Source: Oegoconia quadripuncta
Taxonomy: Eukaryota > Arthropoda > Insecta > Lepidoptera > Autostichidae
Direction: 5' to 3'
Length of the DNA: 64,000 nucleotides
Assembly (NCBI GenBank): GCA_949316235.1
Contig: OX438741.1
Location: forward strand, 12,835,124-12,899,123
Each line of letters starts with the position of its first letter. The first letter of the stretch is position 1. The position numbers were made by a program, and so were the translations under genes. Shown in pieces: positions 52,812 through 63,621 of this stretch. The notes beneath the pieces were generated by a model. That model was given only the letters and a program-made list of their open reading frames with translations. It searched no databases and had not been told where the DNA came from.

Positions 52812-53085
52812 ATAATAAATAATAATAATAAATATCCTTAGACATTCACACAGCGCCATCTAATTCCACAGTAAGCAACTAGGCTTGTGTTGTGGATACC
52901 AGATAGTTGATACACTATACGAATACATTTTTTTTTGTAAATAAATACTTATATAAATGAAGAACATCCATAACTCGGGTACACATGTCCGTATTCATCA
53001 CACAAACATATGCCCCTAGCGGGATTCGAACCCGCGACCTTTTGGTATAGCAGCAGAGTTTCTAACCACTACACCAAACAGGTCG
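52812..53085 (-). mobile_element. SINE family B, full length
   Basis: From ATAATAAATATCCTTAGACA to inverted B box GGGATTCGAACCCGC and head GACCTGTTTGGTGTAGTGGTT. Best-preserved copy. Confidence 0.9.
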
Positions 53086-53189
53086 TCGATAGGGTGCAGA
53101 AATAAAAAAATAAAATAAAAAAATTAAGTATAGCCTCGACCTGATGTACTTAGACAACCCATGCTCGATTTGTTGGTTTAGTTGAAATC

Positions 53190-53300
53190 TAACTATATAT
53201 TATAAATGCGAAAGGTTGGATGTTTGTATGTTGCTGATAATTTGTACTTTACGGGCGACATGTTGGATTTTTACCGTAAAATGTATCCTCTCTGAGGATT
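53190..53300 (+). mobile_element. Small Helitron-like start and inverted-repeat scrap
   Basis: ATATTATAAATGCGAAAGG then TTGGATGTTTGTATGTTGCT (5' of the family at 53917), then TTTTTACCGTAAAATGTATCC shared with 29264. Confidence 0.5.
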
Positions 53301-53349
53301 GAGTCTGGGGAATGCGCCTGCCCCAGGAGTGGTCATAACATACATAATA

Positions 53350-53759
53350 CAGGGCGTCCCACGGCTATGCCACATGGAGGGAAAGTACCTTGAATTTTGT
53401 AGATGGAACATTTTACTGAAAGAAGATATTATTTTAATTTAAAAAACAATTTAAACTGCATTCATAGATTTTTAAATAAGTACATGGTAGAACCGGGAAT
53501 CGAACCCTTTATTTATAAAAAAAAATTACCATGTAGCTTTATCATACCGATCGAAAGGCTTCATCATAAGGATTATTTTTTGCTAAATAACATAGTGTCA
53601 GAAATACTTGTACGTGTAAAACCATGTACTTATTTAAAAATCTATGAATGCAGTTTAAATTGTTTTTTAAATTAAAATAATGTCTTCTTTCAGTAAAATG
53701 TTCCATCTACAAAATTCAAGGTACTTTCCCTCCATGTGGCATAGCCGTGGGACGCCCTG
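53350..53759. mobile_element. Foldback element with 138-bp arms
   Basis: Arms 53350-53487 and 53622-53759 are inverse with about one difference seen (AGATATTA versus TAATGTCT). Ends CAGGGCGTCCCACGG / CCGTGGGACGCCCTG. TA flanks both sides. The 134-bp loop has AACCGGGAATCGAACCC, an inverted tRNA B-box motif. Confidence 0.9.
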
Positions 53760-53799
53760 TATACACCCGGAAAAACATTACCTTCCTTCCTAGGACAGT

Positions 53800-53915
53800 C
53801 AGGTAAAAATAGATATTGACATAAAGTATCAGATTGATATAAAATATCAGACTATTTAGATGATAATCATCATTGAACGTAACCGGCTCGTTCGCATGCC
53901 AGGGTATTTCACAAA
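53800..53915 (+). mobile_element. LINE L1 3' scrap
   Basis: ATCAGACTATTTAGATGATAA then AACGTAACCGGCTCGTTCGC matches L1 at 52470-52515 and 740-790. Confidence 0.55.
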
Positions 53916-53916
53916 A

Positions 53917-54151
53917 TCATATTATAAATGCGAGAGTTTGGATGTTTTATTCGTTTGTTGCTCAATCACGGCGATACGGATGAACGGATTTGGATGAAAT
54001 TTGGTATATAACGATACCATATGTAATAGAACATACTCTGTATTAAAACATAGGATACTTGTTATCCCGATAAAGTGAATGGTTCCGCGGGATAAACAAA
54101 TTTGCGCGGTAAAGTTATTCAACGCAGGGGAAGCCGCGGGCGGAAAGCTAG
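53917..54151 (+). mobile_element. Small non-autonomous Helitron, complete
   Basis: Host A (53916), then TCATATTATAAATGCGAGAG, CGGATGAACGGATTTGGATG, CCGATAAAGTGAATGG, GCGGGATAAACAAATT and the end GAAGCCGCGGGCGGAAAGCTAG followed by T. It obeys A|TC...CTAG|T, 235 bp. Confidence 0.8.
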
Positions 54152-54417
54152 TGTTTGATTGGGAAAGCAGATAGGTGAAGGTCGATGTTAGGCGGGATCT
54201 TAGAACGGCGATAGTGACATTGAGTTGTCGCAAGTGTTTGTTTTTTTTCTCATGAATTAATCATACTTTTTGTCTTTACTTTCATATTTATAAGAAAAGT
54301 GCCATTATGTCAGATATTTTTCCTTGATTGTAATTTAAGAAATAATTACATTCATTAAAATAAATAAGTATTATTCATGCCCAATTACAGCAGCTACTTA
54401 TTATGTAGACTGACTCT
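54152..54417. other. Unassigned DNA
   Basis: TTACAGCAGCTAC at about 54386 recurs at 54574, either side of MITE M. Confidence 0.35.
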
Positions 54418-54562
54418 GGTGTCGATTCGGATGTTCACCAACTAAACTAAACTAAATCCAGTTTTAGAGTGGTGCCGTCGCATCGTACTGTTCCAGGGAG
54501 AAGGAGATAGTACTACTTTAAAACTGGTTTTAGTTTAGTTGGTGTATATCCGAATTAACACC
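54418..54562. mobile_element. MITE family M, copy 3
   Basis: GGTGTCGATTCGGATG, CACCAACTAAACTAAAC, then AGTGGTGCCGTCGCATCG and the inverse end. Closely matches 6026-6180. Confidence 0.85.
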
Positions 54563-55436
54563 AATGCCTCTTTACAGCAGCTACATTACTCTAAATTATT
54601 TTATAATCCTTTTATTTGTATCCTCATATTAGTTAATAATTAATGTACTTTCGCCTTTACATTTAACTAGGTATATCTTTAAAATTAATTTATTGTATTA
54701 TATTGTAATGGACATGTCCAAGTGCGCTGAATACAACTGGGCGCCGCGCCGTTAGAATACTAACTTTTTCATAGAATACTTTCGTTCGATCTCCTTGATC
54801 GTGGGACAAAGGAAGAATATTCATGATCGCAACGTAAAACTCATTACTGCCAAGCTTTTTGTGAAAACATCTCTCTTGCTCGCATTGAAGAACCAATCAT
54901 CGTTTTGGTCGAATTGGTGGGATGAAAATTAAATTGTTTTCATCCAAATTTCGTTGAAGTTAGACTTAATTAAATTGCCAGGTAATTAGGGGAACATCTG
55001 TGACGTAGACGATTTCCGGGAGCGAGGGCTCTTGTCAACGTATTGCTGTTATCTACAAAGCGAACGACATACGTCCCGTTTACGTAAATATTATATGCGT
55101 ATGTCGATTGATGTGTTAATACTATTCATACTGATTAGTGAATATATTCATTTGAAAGGATTATTTTATGTATTTGAAAGGAAAATGTGAGGTAATATAT
55201 AAGATGTTTATTTACCAAAAAGGACCTTACATAATTATACACTTGCTGTAACATCCACACTAGGCTAGGCCTCTATCGTGGATGCCAAAACTTCCATAAT
55301 AGAGAAACAATTTCATTTAATAAGTAATCTGTTAAATTAGATTCAGGGACATAGACATGCATGCAGAGCATAAAGAAAATAGAACTGGCATTAGTGTGTT
55401 GAAATTGTACAAATTGCGCTTGCGTGTGAATGTGAA
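54563..55436. other. Unassigned DNA
   Basis: No gene or repeat family recognised. Confidence 0.3.
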
Positions 55437-55574
<138 letters not shown>

Positions 55575-55576
55575 AT

Positions 55577-55905
55577 ACAACGGGATACGGGAAGAGACCG
55601 GACGGAATGACCCTCATTCCTTGGAGTATGGTTCGGGCCTTAGTGTGGGATGCCACTTGTGACGACAATCTCGCCCAGTCTCAATACAATACAAATACTC
55701 TTTATTGCGCAAAATAATTTACAATAATTACCTCCTCCTTTTCTTAAATATTTCAAAACGCTTAGTCGATGTCACTGGTGACCCGAGAGCTGGTTGTTTC
55801 CTCGCTCAACGCTTAAGTATCTGTACAACGAGGAAACGCTGTCAGCGTTTTGGATACCTTGCCTCGCGGCCCCAATTTTTTACATTTGTTCTAGTTTATA
55901 TTTAA
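55577..55905 (+). mobile_element. LINE fragment (RPDG and GDPRAG modules)
   Basis: [20 protein letters not shown] then, after a LINE-tail scrap (ATACAAATACTCTTTATTGCG, 55685-55735), ISKRLVDVTGDPRAGCFL. Same modules as 26220-26765 and 38795-39084. 3' UTR to about 55960. Confidence 0.65.
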
Positions 55906-56004
55906 ATTCCGTCTCTTTATTTGTTACTGTTTTTAAATAAATAAACTAAATAAATATACAACATATTAGGTAATTTATATAGACAGATAGATAGATATTC
56001 ACAA

Positions 56005-56172
56005 TGATAGCTTTAATTTAATATCGGAGGTTTCATAACTAAATACCTATACCTAAAGCAAGCTACAGAATTGTTAGAATACATTTTTATTCTATCACTG
56101 ATGGGTACTCTACTATGTGCAAAAAATCAGGAACTATAAGGTTATAGGAAGTTACACCAGAAAAATTATGTA
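56005..56172 (+). repeat. Repeat N, copy 2
   Basis: ATAGCTTTAATTTAATATCGG, CCTAAAGCAAGCTACAGAATT, AAAAAATCAGGAACTATAAGG, AGGAAGTTACACCAG. See 40822-40993. 56173-56440 after it is unassigned. Confidence 0.7.
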
Positions 56173-56440
56173 TTTTACTGGAACGAATTAGTTTAGCCAA
56201 GAACACAGCTAGAAGCATCATATAGTCTGAGAATTGAGTGACGTTGTACTGAGCGTTTGCGAGCCTCTTTGCTCTGTGATATGGTCAGTGGGCGTATTGA
56301 ATGAGTGTTTATTTCACCCAGCCCACACAAATAGACCGCGTCAGCTAAATTGCGTTGGTACGGGTCAGTCGTGATACAACACTTTGGCTGCATACTCATT
56401 CATATGATTATCAATAAACATGAAATAATAATTTTAAGAT

Positions 56441-56757
56441 TTTTTTTTCGCAATGAGTTATTTTGACCTCAATCACACCTGATGTTAAGTGAAGATGAGG
56501 CTGAAGCGTACTGAACCGAAAACCCTATCTTATTTGGGGGTTTTTATCTCTGACAACCGAAATACAACAATGCAAATCAAATCAAATCGAAAATGTTTTA
56601 TTTCGTAAGTTATAAGAATAACATTGAAATCGTCATTACATACAGTTATCGCTCGTTCACTAGGCAGTCTCCTCAGAGAAGAATGCTATTAACATTGCTG
56701 ATTGGCGGCAGACTTAGATGAGATAGCTAGCCAGGCGGACATTTAAAATGCCTGCCA
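56441..56757 (-). mobile_element. SINE family C, with a LINE tail inside
   Basis: GACCTCAATCACACCTGATG to ACAACAATGC, then resumes ATGCTATTAACATTGCTG (56683) to GCCAGGCGGACATTTAAAAT. The head is replaced by SINE A at CACCAACC. Confidence 0.8.
56574..56681 (-). mobile_element. LINE 3' end in SINE C
   Basis: AAATCAAATCAAATCGAAAAT..TTTATTTCGTAAG.. to CAGTCTCCTCAGAGAAG is an inverted, 108-bp LINE end. AATGC on both sides (56569-56573, 56682-56686) is the target duplication. Confidence 0.75.
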
Positions 56758-56839
56758 CCAACCAATCATTTAGTCCCAAACCAAGCAAAGCTTGTACTAT
56801 GGATACCGGATAACGGAAAAACATACGCAAATATTTATA

Positions 56840-57280
56840 CAGGGTGAATTTGAATTCGTGTAATTTCCATTAACTGGTGACGCCACTCTTGATTACGAAT
56901 AACTTTCTACTAGGAACCATAGCCGAATTCTGCCGAAAATTCTTGGACTCATATTAATTCTGTGCCCATACTAATTTCAGAATGGTTTACGTTGTAATCG
57001 AAATTTTTTTGATCGAATTCGATTATGGTTCCCAGTGGAAAATTTTTTGTAATCAGGACTGGAATCACCAGGATTTTGGATATTCCGCTTTGTATAGATA
57101 GTGCAAAACAGATAGTGATTTTGTGTAGTGCGAGTGCGTACGATTTAATTTAGTTACCTACTATTATTTAACTAAGTATCCTTTTTCTCATGTAAGTGAC
57201 TGCTGTCTTTATGATAAGTAAAGAATCTTTGAACTGAATCACGAGTAAACAGGAATTACACGAATTAAATTTCATCCCTG
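56840..57280. mobile_element. MITE family H, best copy
   Basis: Ends CAGGGTGAATTTGAATTCG and TTAAATTTCATCCCTG with TA duplicated (56838-56839, 57281-57282). The interior CATAGCCGAATTCTGCCGA / GATCGAATTCGATTATGG is a second inverted pair. A further unit interrupts it at 57068. Confidence 0.85.
57068..57235 (+). mobile_element. Unit nested in MITE H
   Basis: About 168 bp between two GAATCAC copies (57062, 57236). It ends AAGTAAAGAATCTTTGAACT, like a LINE 3' end. The family is unknown. Confidence 0.55.
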
Positions 57281-57474
57281 TATAAATATCCATGATTCGG
57301 GAATAAATGTTCGTATTCGTCACACAAACATTTACCCCACGGATTGGTTTCGCTAACAGGGTCACAATATCCACAGCATCAACCGGTCATGACGACCGGC
57401 CGACGATTTACAATCGAATACAATCGAAATTTTATAAAAATATTTACAATTGAAACTCATTATCAATATTAGGC

Positions 57475-57700
57475 CACAAAACGTCAACTGCTGTACATAG
57501 GTCTCCCCCGTAGAATTCCAGGGTGACCGGTTAGATACGACCTGCATCCAGGACTTCCCGCGACCTTTATCAGGTCGTATGTCCACCTTGTGAGTTGGAC
57601 GTCCTACGCAGCGCTTGCCGGTGCGTGGTCTCCACTCGAGAACTTTAATGCCCCACCGGCCATCAGTTCTTCGAGCTATGTGGCCTGCTCAGTGCCACTT
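57475..57700 (-). mobile_element. RTE-type LINE, ORF2 C-terminus
   Basis: The minus frame 57586 on reads MDIRPDKGRGKSWMQVVSNR, then a YVQQL segment. The inverted plus strand GGTGCGTGGTCTCCACTCGAG corresponds to LEWRPRTG. Frame breaks are present. Confidence 0.65.
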
Positions 57701-58285
57701 CATTATTTACAGGTTAAATGTTGTTGTTATATGATCGCCACAGTTTAGTTCACATATTTTCTAAGCGAACTATACTGGACTGCGACAAATTGATGTTTGC
57801 TTTTGTTATTAGCGAATTAATATTGGGACATCTTAGTATACGATGAGATAATCTACTAAATGTATCGATCGATGACTCCACTAGATGATATATAGCGCTA
57901 CATCTATTTTGATATGTATGCTTATATATTGTCATGACAATTTTAAATGTTATACTTGATGCTTAGATGCTCGGAAGACCAGATGGACTATGAAACACGC
58001 TAGAAATGATAAGATAACATAAAATTTATTTCAGTATAAACTAATCTAAATACAAATTGAGCTCAGCAAAACAAAATAATTTAATTCTAATATCATTAAT
58101 TAGGATATTTAAAGTTATTTTTGATCGTCATTATTATGATAACATCATGATAATGACTAATATAAAGAAAATAATAGGGAAACCACCTCTGAGAGATCCA
58201 AGTTATCGCTATTATTAAATAGGGATGCAGATACAAACTACGTGAATAGATTTCATATACTAATAATTAGCGTGCGAGCAAGATG
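57701..58285. other. Unassigned AT-rich DNA
   Basis: No features recognised. Confidence 0.3.
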
Positions 58286-58410
58286 GCGCCATAATAATAA
58301 TAATAATAATAATATGTAATATTATTATTATATCAATTATAATATACATATAAATAATATATTATATAATATAAATAATATTTAATATTATGTAATATTA
58401 TTACTATTAT
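58286..58410. repeat. ATA/ATT palindromic AT-rich tract
   Basis: An ATA run (58289-58311) faces inverted ATT runs; the whole tract could form a cruciform. Confidence 0.7.
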
Positions 58411-58593
58411 GCTGTATTAACATCACCTGCCTATTTCAAATGTACTGTCCTTAATTATTTATTTATTTTTAACAAACTTTACAGCATATCCTTATATATT
58501 ACTTAAAATTAAATTACATACTTATTAAGCCAATTATAATGTTTGACATATTACTATGCATGACAACACGCGGTAAAACACGGGGAAACTAAA

Positions 58594-59466
58594 CTAAACT
58601 AAACTAAAGCACAGATTAGTACCAAGTGCCCTAAAATACAGAGACATCACTCGCAGAAATAGTTTTTTTTTTTTACATGCATTTACCTGTTCTCCTGTCG
58701 TGTGTATGTGTGTGTGCGCGTAAGTTTGTTGCGGATGTGTGGGAATGTATGGGAGTATTAATGGGAGTATTATATCCAATAGTGGCGTTGACGAGTTCGC
58801 TGTTAGTGATAAGGTCGCCAAATTGTACGTTCTACTCTTATCACTTTCTACCACAGACAAGAAAATACAGTATTTTCTTGTCAGTCCAATAAAGTGTATT
58901 ATATTGTAATTTATACTTATTTCAATCTTAGGAGAACAACTCTCGATTGCGGGTGATTTGTCTGTATTTGTATTGTAATTTATACTTATTTCAATCTTAG
59001 GAGAAGAACTCTCGATTGCGGGTGATTTGTCTGTATTTGTATTGTAATTTATACTTATTTCAATCTTAGGAGAAGAATACTCGATTGCGGGTGATTTGTC
59101 TGTATTTGTAATGTAATTTATACTTATTTCAATCTTAGGAGAAGAACTCTCGATTGCGGGTGATTTGTCTGTATTTGTAATGTAATTTATACTTATTTCA
59201 ATCTTAGGAGAAGAACTCTCGATTGCGGGTGATTTGTCTGTATTTGTAATGTAATTTATACTTATTTCAATCTTAGGAGAAGAACTCTCGATTGCGGGTG
59301 ATTTGTCTGTATTTGTAATGTAATTTATACTTATTTCAATCTTAGGAGAAGAATTTGACATTTTTATTTGGCTTATATTACTTAATTCTTTTATAATTAA
59401 AACGTTACCCACTCCATTATAACGATAACCACTGTCGGTAACATAATGAGAATCACTAATTGGCAT
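58594..59466 (-). CDS. Open frame with seven 23-residue repeats, unrecognised
   Basis: A 290-codon minus frame starts MPISDSHYVTDSGYRYNGVG and runs through seven repeats of SSPKIEISINYITNTDKSP plus AIE. The 69-bp unit is a multiple of three, so the frame is kept. The last 100 codons run over T-rich and GT-rich DNA and a LINE-like 3' block, and are doubtful as protein. There is no signal peptide and no known domain. A further 69-bp unit lies outside the frame at 59552-59640. It may be a minisatellite with a chance frame, or a young repeat-protein gene. Confidence 0.3.
   Translation of the reverse strand: MPISDSHYVTDSGYRYNGVGNVLIIKELSNISQIKMSNSSPKIEISINYITNTDKSPAIESSSPKIEISINYITNTDKSPAIESSSPKIEISINYITNTDKSPAIESSSPKIEISINYITNTDKSPAIEYSSPKIEISINYNTNTDKSPAIESSSPKIEISINYNTNTDKSPAIESCSPKIEISINYNIIHFIGLTRKYCIFLSVVESDKSRTYNLATLSLTANSSTPLLDIILPLILPYIPTHPQQTYAHTHIHTTGEQVNACKKKKLFLRVMSLYFRALGTNLCFSLV
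58905..59352 (-). repeat. 69-bp tandem array
   Basis: CAATCTTAGGAGAA recurs at 58923, 58992, 59061, 59130, 59199, 59268 and 59337, exactly 69 bp apart, with few substitutions. An extra unit and a half lies at 59552-59640. Confidence 0.95.
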
Positions 59467-59640
59467 AAGTTTGGTATTAGTTTACTATAATATAATTTCT
59501 GCAATAATGCTGTTGATTCTATGTAAATAAATAAATAAAATAAAAAAAAAACTCTCGATTGCAGGTGATTTGTCTGTATTTGTATTGTAATTTATACTTA
59601 TTTCAATCTTAGGAGAAGAATACTCGATTGCGGGTGATTT

Positions 59641-60044
59641 ACCCAACTACGTTTTAGTTTAATAGTACCTATATTGTATCATTTGTGGCTCCATCCAGTT
59701 GCTAACCACAATAAGCACATATTACATAATATACTAGTAAGGAGGTATTGCGGCTCGATTGATTAGATAAATACAAAAGGCCAAAACAAATAATAAAGTA
59801 TTATATCTAGTTGTTCGGTAGATAAAATAATTTAATTAATATATTTATGAGACTGCGTGATTTGGAAGTCAAATAAATATGAATGGAGTGACCAGTATGT
59901 GACTTAGTACTTTTTCATATTATCTAAATGTTATGATCAGTTTGAAACGAGAAATAAAGTTCCTAAGTGTCTTACGCCACTGCTTGTCCAACAGATGACT
60001 TATATTTCCGAAGCTGTGGAAGTTTACACATAAAAAAAATCAAA
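59641..60044. other. Unassigned DNA
   Basis: Nothing recognised. Confidence 0.3.
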
Positions 60045-60438
60045 AAATGCTTTATTTTGTAGGCACACAGGGTACACTTAAAATAGTCAGATTTTACATT
60101 TTTAAAGCTACTGCTTGTTCAAAAGGCAATTTTCCCCTGAGAAGAACAAGCAAGAAACTCGAGACGTCGCTCTTTTAAAAAAAGGTTTTTATTATTACAA
60201 AATTATTATTTTATATTATAATATTTCATTATTAATTGTGAAATAGCCTGGTTATGCGAACGGGCTGGTTATGTCCATGATTGTTTATCATCTAAATAAT
60301 CTGATATTTCATTAATAAGTTTCTGTTTTATAGTATATTTAAATTTATTGAAAGGAAGATTTTGTATATCAACAGGAACTTTATTGAAAAAGCGTATACA
60401 TAACCCTGTACATAATATGGTCTGAGAGACAAATATTA
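60045..60438 (-). mobile_element. LINE family L1, C-terminus and 3' UTR
   Basis: ATCAAAAAATGCTTTATTTTG, GTACACTTAAAATAGTCAGAT and the minus frame CIRFFNKVPVDIQNLPFNK, ISDYLDDKQSWT. MITE I adjoins at 60439. Confidence 0.75.
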
Positions 60439-61944
60439 GGTCCTTACCTATGAAATTGGCGTTTCGTATGAGAAATTTCATTAAGACTGTTTTCTCCATA
60501 CAAATATTTGTGTTTTTTTTTTTTGGGAACGGCAAATCCTAATTTAGCTAAACTTTGTGTGTATTATCACACTAAGTTAACATTAAGTTAAGTATTGGCA
60601 GCGTTAATTTTTAAAAGTAACCGCTTTATAAAAGTTTCAGTGAATCTAAGAAATGATTATGGGAAGCACATGAAAAGAGCTCTGTTCGAATTTTTATTAT
60701 TATGTCATTTAGCCCAGAAATTGAAAAATATTTCATATGAAACCTTGAAATAATATTCCATTTTCTAAATAAAATACAAATTTGGATATATCTTTGGAAA
60801 TGAAATGAAATGAAATGAAATGAAATCACTTTATTTGCATTGATTTTTGGTGGCGTGGGTGGTAAATATATTACAAAATTCCCGCAAAAACCTGCCTATA
60901 CGAGGCGTGCAAATATTTAAGGCTTAAATACAAATTTTACAATTTCCACTATTTTACGTAGATAAGCACAGTGAATTCTAAATTATCCCAGTCATAATTA
61001 ATAATACTAAATACCAACGAGTTCGTCAAAAACAGTACCTATTAATTATAATTCAAATGTCATGTATAAAATAGAAAAACTATTCTCTATTATTTATTAT
61101 CATTAAATCCTTGCATTTATAAATTCATACTAGTAATTCCTATATAATATCAAATTTGTATGAAAAATTCATTCATTGAATAGAAACATTTGTCTAATAG
61201 CCAGCCATGTAGTTGTATCCTGAACCGTTGCAGAGGCAATTCCTTGATATTTTCCGGCAAATGATTAAAAATTTTTATTCCCATAAAAAAGCAATTCTTT
61301 TTTACCATTGCCAATCTACAGTATGGCACTTGAAGCCTATTATTTAATTTGTCCCTAAATTTTCTTGTAATGGCTTCCCTTCGTGTAACAAAGAATTCCG
61401 GATATTGCTTAACAAATATGGACACTGTCTTGATGTACAAACATGGCAGTGTTAAAATTTTTAGCTTCATAAATAATGGCCTACAACTGTCCAAGAAATG
61501 AATTCCACACATAGACCTTATGCATTTCTTTTGAATTCTAAAGACTCTTTCTATGTCCCCGCAGTTGCCCCAAACCAAAAGTCCATTTTGTAGCACCGAA
61601 GCCACATATCCGTTATATGCTGTTAATGCCGCTTCCATTGAGGCTATTTCGCGAATTCTACGCAGAGCAAAGACGAATCTGTTAAGTCTATTACACACCG
61701 ATTTAACATGACATTTCCAATTGCAACCACTATCTATTTCAACACCAAGGAACTTTATGGTAGATACCTCCTCTATAATTTTATTTTGAAAGTTAATAGC
61801 CAAAGGTAGTGGTGGGGCTTTGTCCGTTTTAAATTGCATGATCTTGGTCTTGTCAATATTTACTCTTAAATTATTTATTTAATCGCAGGAATTGGTGTAT
61901 ATGATTAACGAAGAAAAAAAACTCCAATTTCACAGGTAAAGACC
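60439..61944. mobile_element. MITE family I, split by LINE L2
   Basis: GGTCCTTACCTATGAAATTG (60439) to TTGGAAAT (60801), then AATCGCAGGAATTGGTGTAT (61881) to CAGGTAAAGACC (61944). TA flanks both ends (60437-60438, 61945-61946). Confidence 0.88.
60802..61880 (-). mobile_element. LINE family L2, nested in MITE I
   Basis: The minus frame 61839-61150 (229 codons) holds the RT thumb and C-terminal region: STIKFLGVEIDSGCNWKCH, NGLLVWGNCGDIERVFRIQK, SCRPLFMKLKILTLPCLYI, GIKIFNHLPENIKEL. FLGVxID...W..H is the usual post-YxDD block of CR1/jockey-group elements; the catalytic motif itself is cut off by 5' truncation at 61880. The 3' end is a GAAAT run (60800-60826 on the plus strand). The frame is unbroken, so this insertion is fairly young. 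Confidence 0.88.
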
Positions 61945-62040
61945 TAATATATTCATTGTTTATGTTATTATTTCCAATATATTAAATCATGTGACATAAG
62001 AATAAGAAATTTTTTATTTGATCCATTTACCGATTCACAT

Positions 62041-62488
62041 TTTTTTAATGCACAACGTGTTAGTAGTTGGGGCTCTACCGCCAACTCAAAGCTATAGCGT
62101 TAGCCATAGCAATGCACTATCTGTCTTGGTCATTGTGCTACAATATGATAAGGATAGACAGTGCATTATCATGCATTGACGTCACAAACGATAACACTTC
62201 CCAAAGCAATTGAGTTCGGCGGTCTGACGGTGAAGATGAGGTACCCGGAAAACCCAACATACTTGGGGGACTGGCTATCTCATCTCTGACAACCGGAACA
62301 CCACAATGCTATTAAGATTGCTGCTCGGCGGCAGATTTAGATAAGATGGTGGTAGCTAGCCAGGCGGATATACAAAATGCCCTACTACTAACCAAACCGA
62401 GTACTAAACATATACCCCGCTGGGATCGAACCCGCGACCTCCGATTCGTAAACCCAATGTTATTTACAATGAGCGACGGAGGCGGTTT
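62041..62488 (-). mobile_element. SINE family C, with an inserted unit
   Basis: AATGCACAACGTGTTAGTAGT, then after the insert GTGAAGATGAGGTACCCGG and on to inverted B box GGGATCGAACCCGCGACC and head CAATGAGCGACGGAGGCGG. Confidence 0.75.
62069..62222. mobile_element. Short palindromic unit in SINE C
   Basis: CTACCGCCAACTCAAAGC and GCAATTGAGTTCGGCGGTC are imperfect inverse ends. ATAGCAATGCACTATCTGTC / GGATAGACAGTGCATTATCA pair inside. About 150 bp. Confidence 0.55.
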
Positions 62489-62654
62489 GCATGTTTTAAT
62501 TAAGATGGGCTCACCCCTTGCCATGTATTAGTTCTGTATATTTTAAATCGTGCGCTGTGGATGTTGTTTCAAGCATTTTCGAACACCTAGCGTCTGGGTG
62601 TTCCAAATGCTCAAACAACATCCAAATTTTGGGATGTTTCTGACAACCCCATGC

Positions 62655-62815
62655 GGGATTTACATGATAAATTTCGGTGAGTGTGCTGGCTATCTTATCT
62701 CTGTCAATCGGAACACAACAATGCTATTAATATTGCTGCTTGACGGCCAACGAATTAGATATGTTCAATTCGTTGTTGACGGCAGATTAGAGAAGATGGT
62801 GGTAGATATCCAGTT
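62655..62815 (-). mobile_element. SINE family C, decayed
   Basis: TGGCTATCTTATCTCTGTCAA, AACAATGCTATTAATATTGC, GGCAGATTAGAGAAGATGGT; a small AACGAATT..AATTCGTT palindrome (62750-62773) interrupts it. Confidence 0.55.
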
Positions 62816-62924
62816 GAATATCAACAACGTCAAGGATCTGCTAGGCTTCCTGATGGATCTGGATTAGCAAGAGTAATGCTTCCAACCCACCATGTAAAAT
62901 GAATGCATTATAAATGTATTTATT

Positions 62925-63040
62925 TCCAAAAAAAAAATGTATTTGTGTAGTTTATCAACCATCTGGTATCCATAATACAAGCCTAGTTGCTTAGTGTGGA
63001 ATTAGATGGCGCTGTGTGCAAAGATATTTATTATAAGGTA
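62925..63040 (+). mobile_element. SINE family B, 3' part
   Basis: TGTATTTGTGTAGTTTATCAA, CCATCTGGTATCCATAATAC, AATTAGATGGCGCTGTGTG. The head is missing. Confidence 0.75.
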
Positions 63041-63621
63041 TTGAGCTGCGGAAAACTAGAAATTGGTTTAGGCAATGCTCCACTGAGTACCCAATGCTCC
63101 TTGATAAGCGTTTTCTCTGAGGAGTCTGCATATCCCTTGAAGATTTTCCCTTAAACAAAAGAAAGGTTAGTCAAGCGAAGAGATATTGCGATCTTTAAAG
63201 CCACAGTTTAGACAGACACAGTTGCTTATGCATGTCATAACTGACCATGCGGTGAAGTCAGCTGTAAGCTATACATAGGTAAGCAAGCAAGATCACGTAA
63301 GCAAACTATCTAGCGTCTAAATCCGCCGGAATTTAAAAACATTCCGTTAGTTTCGATATGTAAATAAACAATCGTTAGTGTAAAATGTAATGTAAACATG
63401 GTGTAATGTATAATGATAAACATTGTGGTGTACTCAAATAAACCAACTCTATACTTTTATGGTAAAGTGATTCATCTTGAATCTGGTAAGCGTCTCAGGA
63501 GAACAACACTTCAATATTTTTTCATCCCTCATGAAGAAACCGACTAAGTGAGAGTTCTTATTGATTTCGTACTTCTTATGCCGCAGGTAGGAGAGCTCGA
63601 GGCGATACACTTTTTATAATA
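63041..63621. other. Unassigned DNA
   Basis: No gene or repeat family recognised. Confidence 0.3.

Larger units (their letters stand above)
56757..57391 (-). mobile_element. SINE family A, split by MITE H
   Basis: AACCAATCATTTAGTCCCAAA to AAATATTTATA (56839), resuming TAAATATCCATGATTCGGG (57283) to head complement CATCAACCGGTC. The B-box region is deleted (TTTACCCCACGGATTGGTTTC). Confidence 0.8.

Noticed and set aside
52985..53085. tRNA gene (also at 63800-63862, 24522-24595, 8036-8110)
   Set aside because: A and B boxes are present, but the heads continue into a shared SINE body, lack a closed acceptor stem, and recur at many sites.
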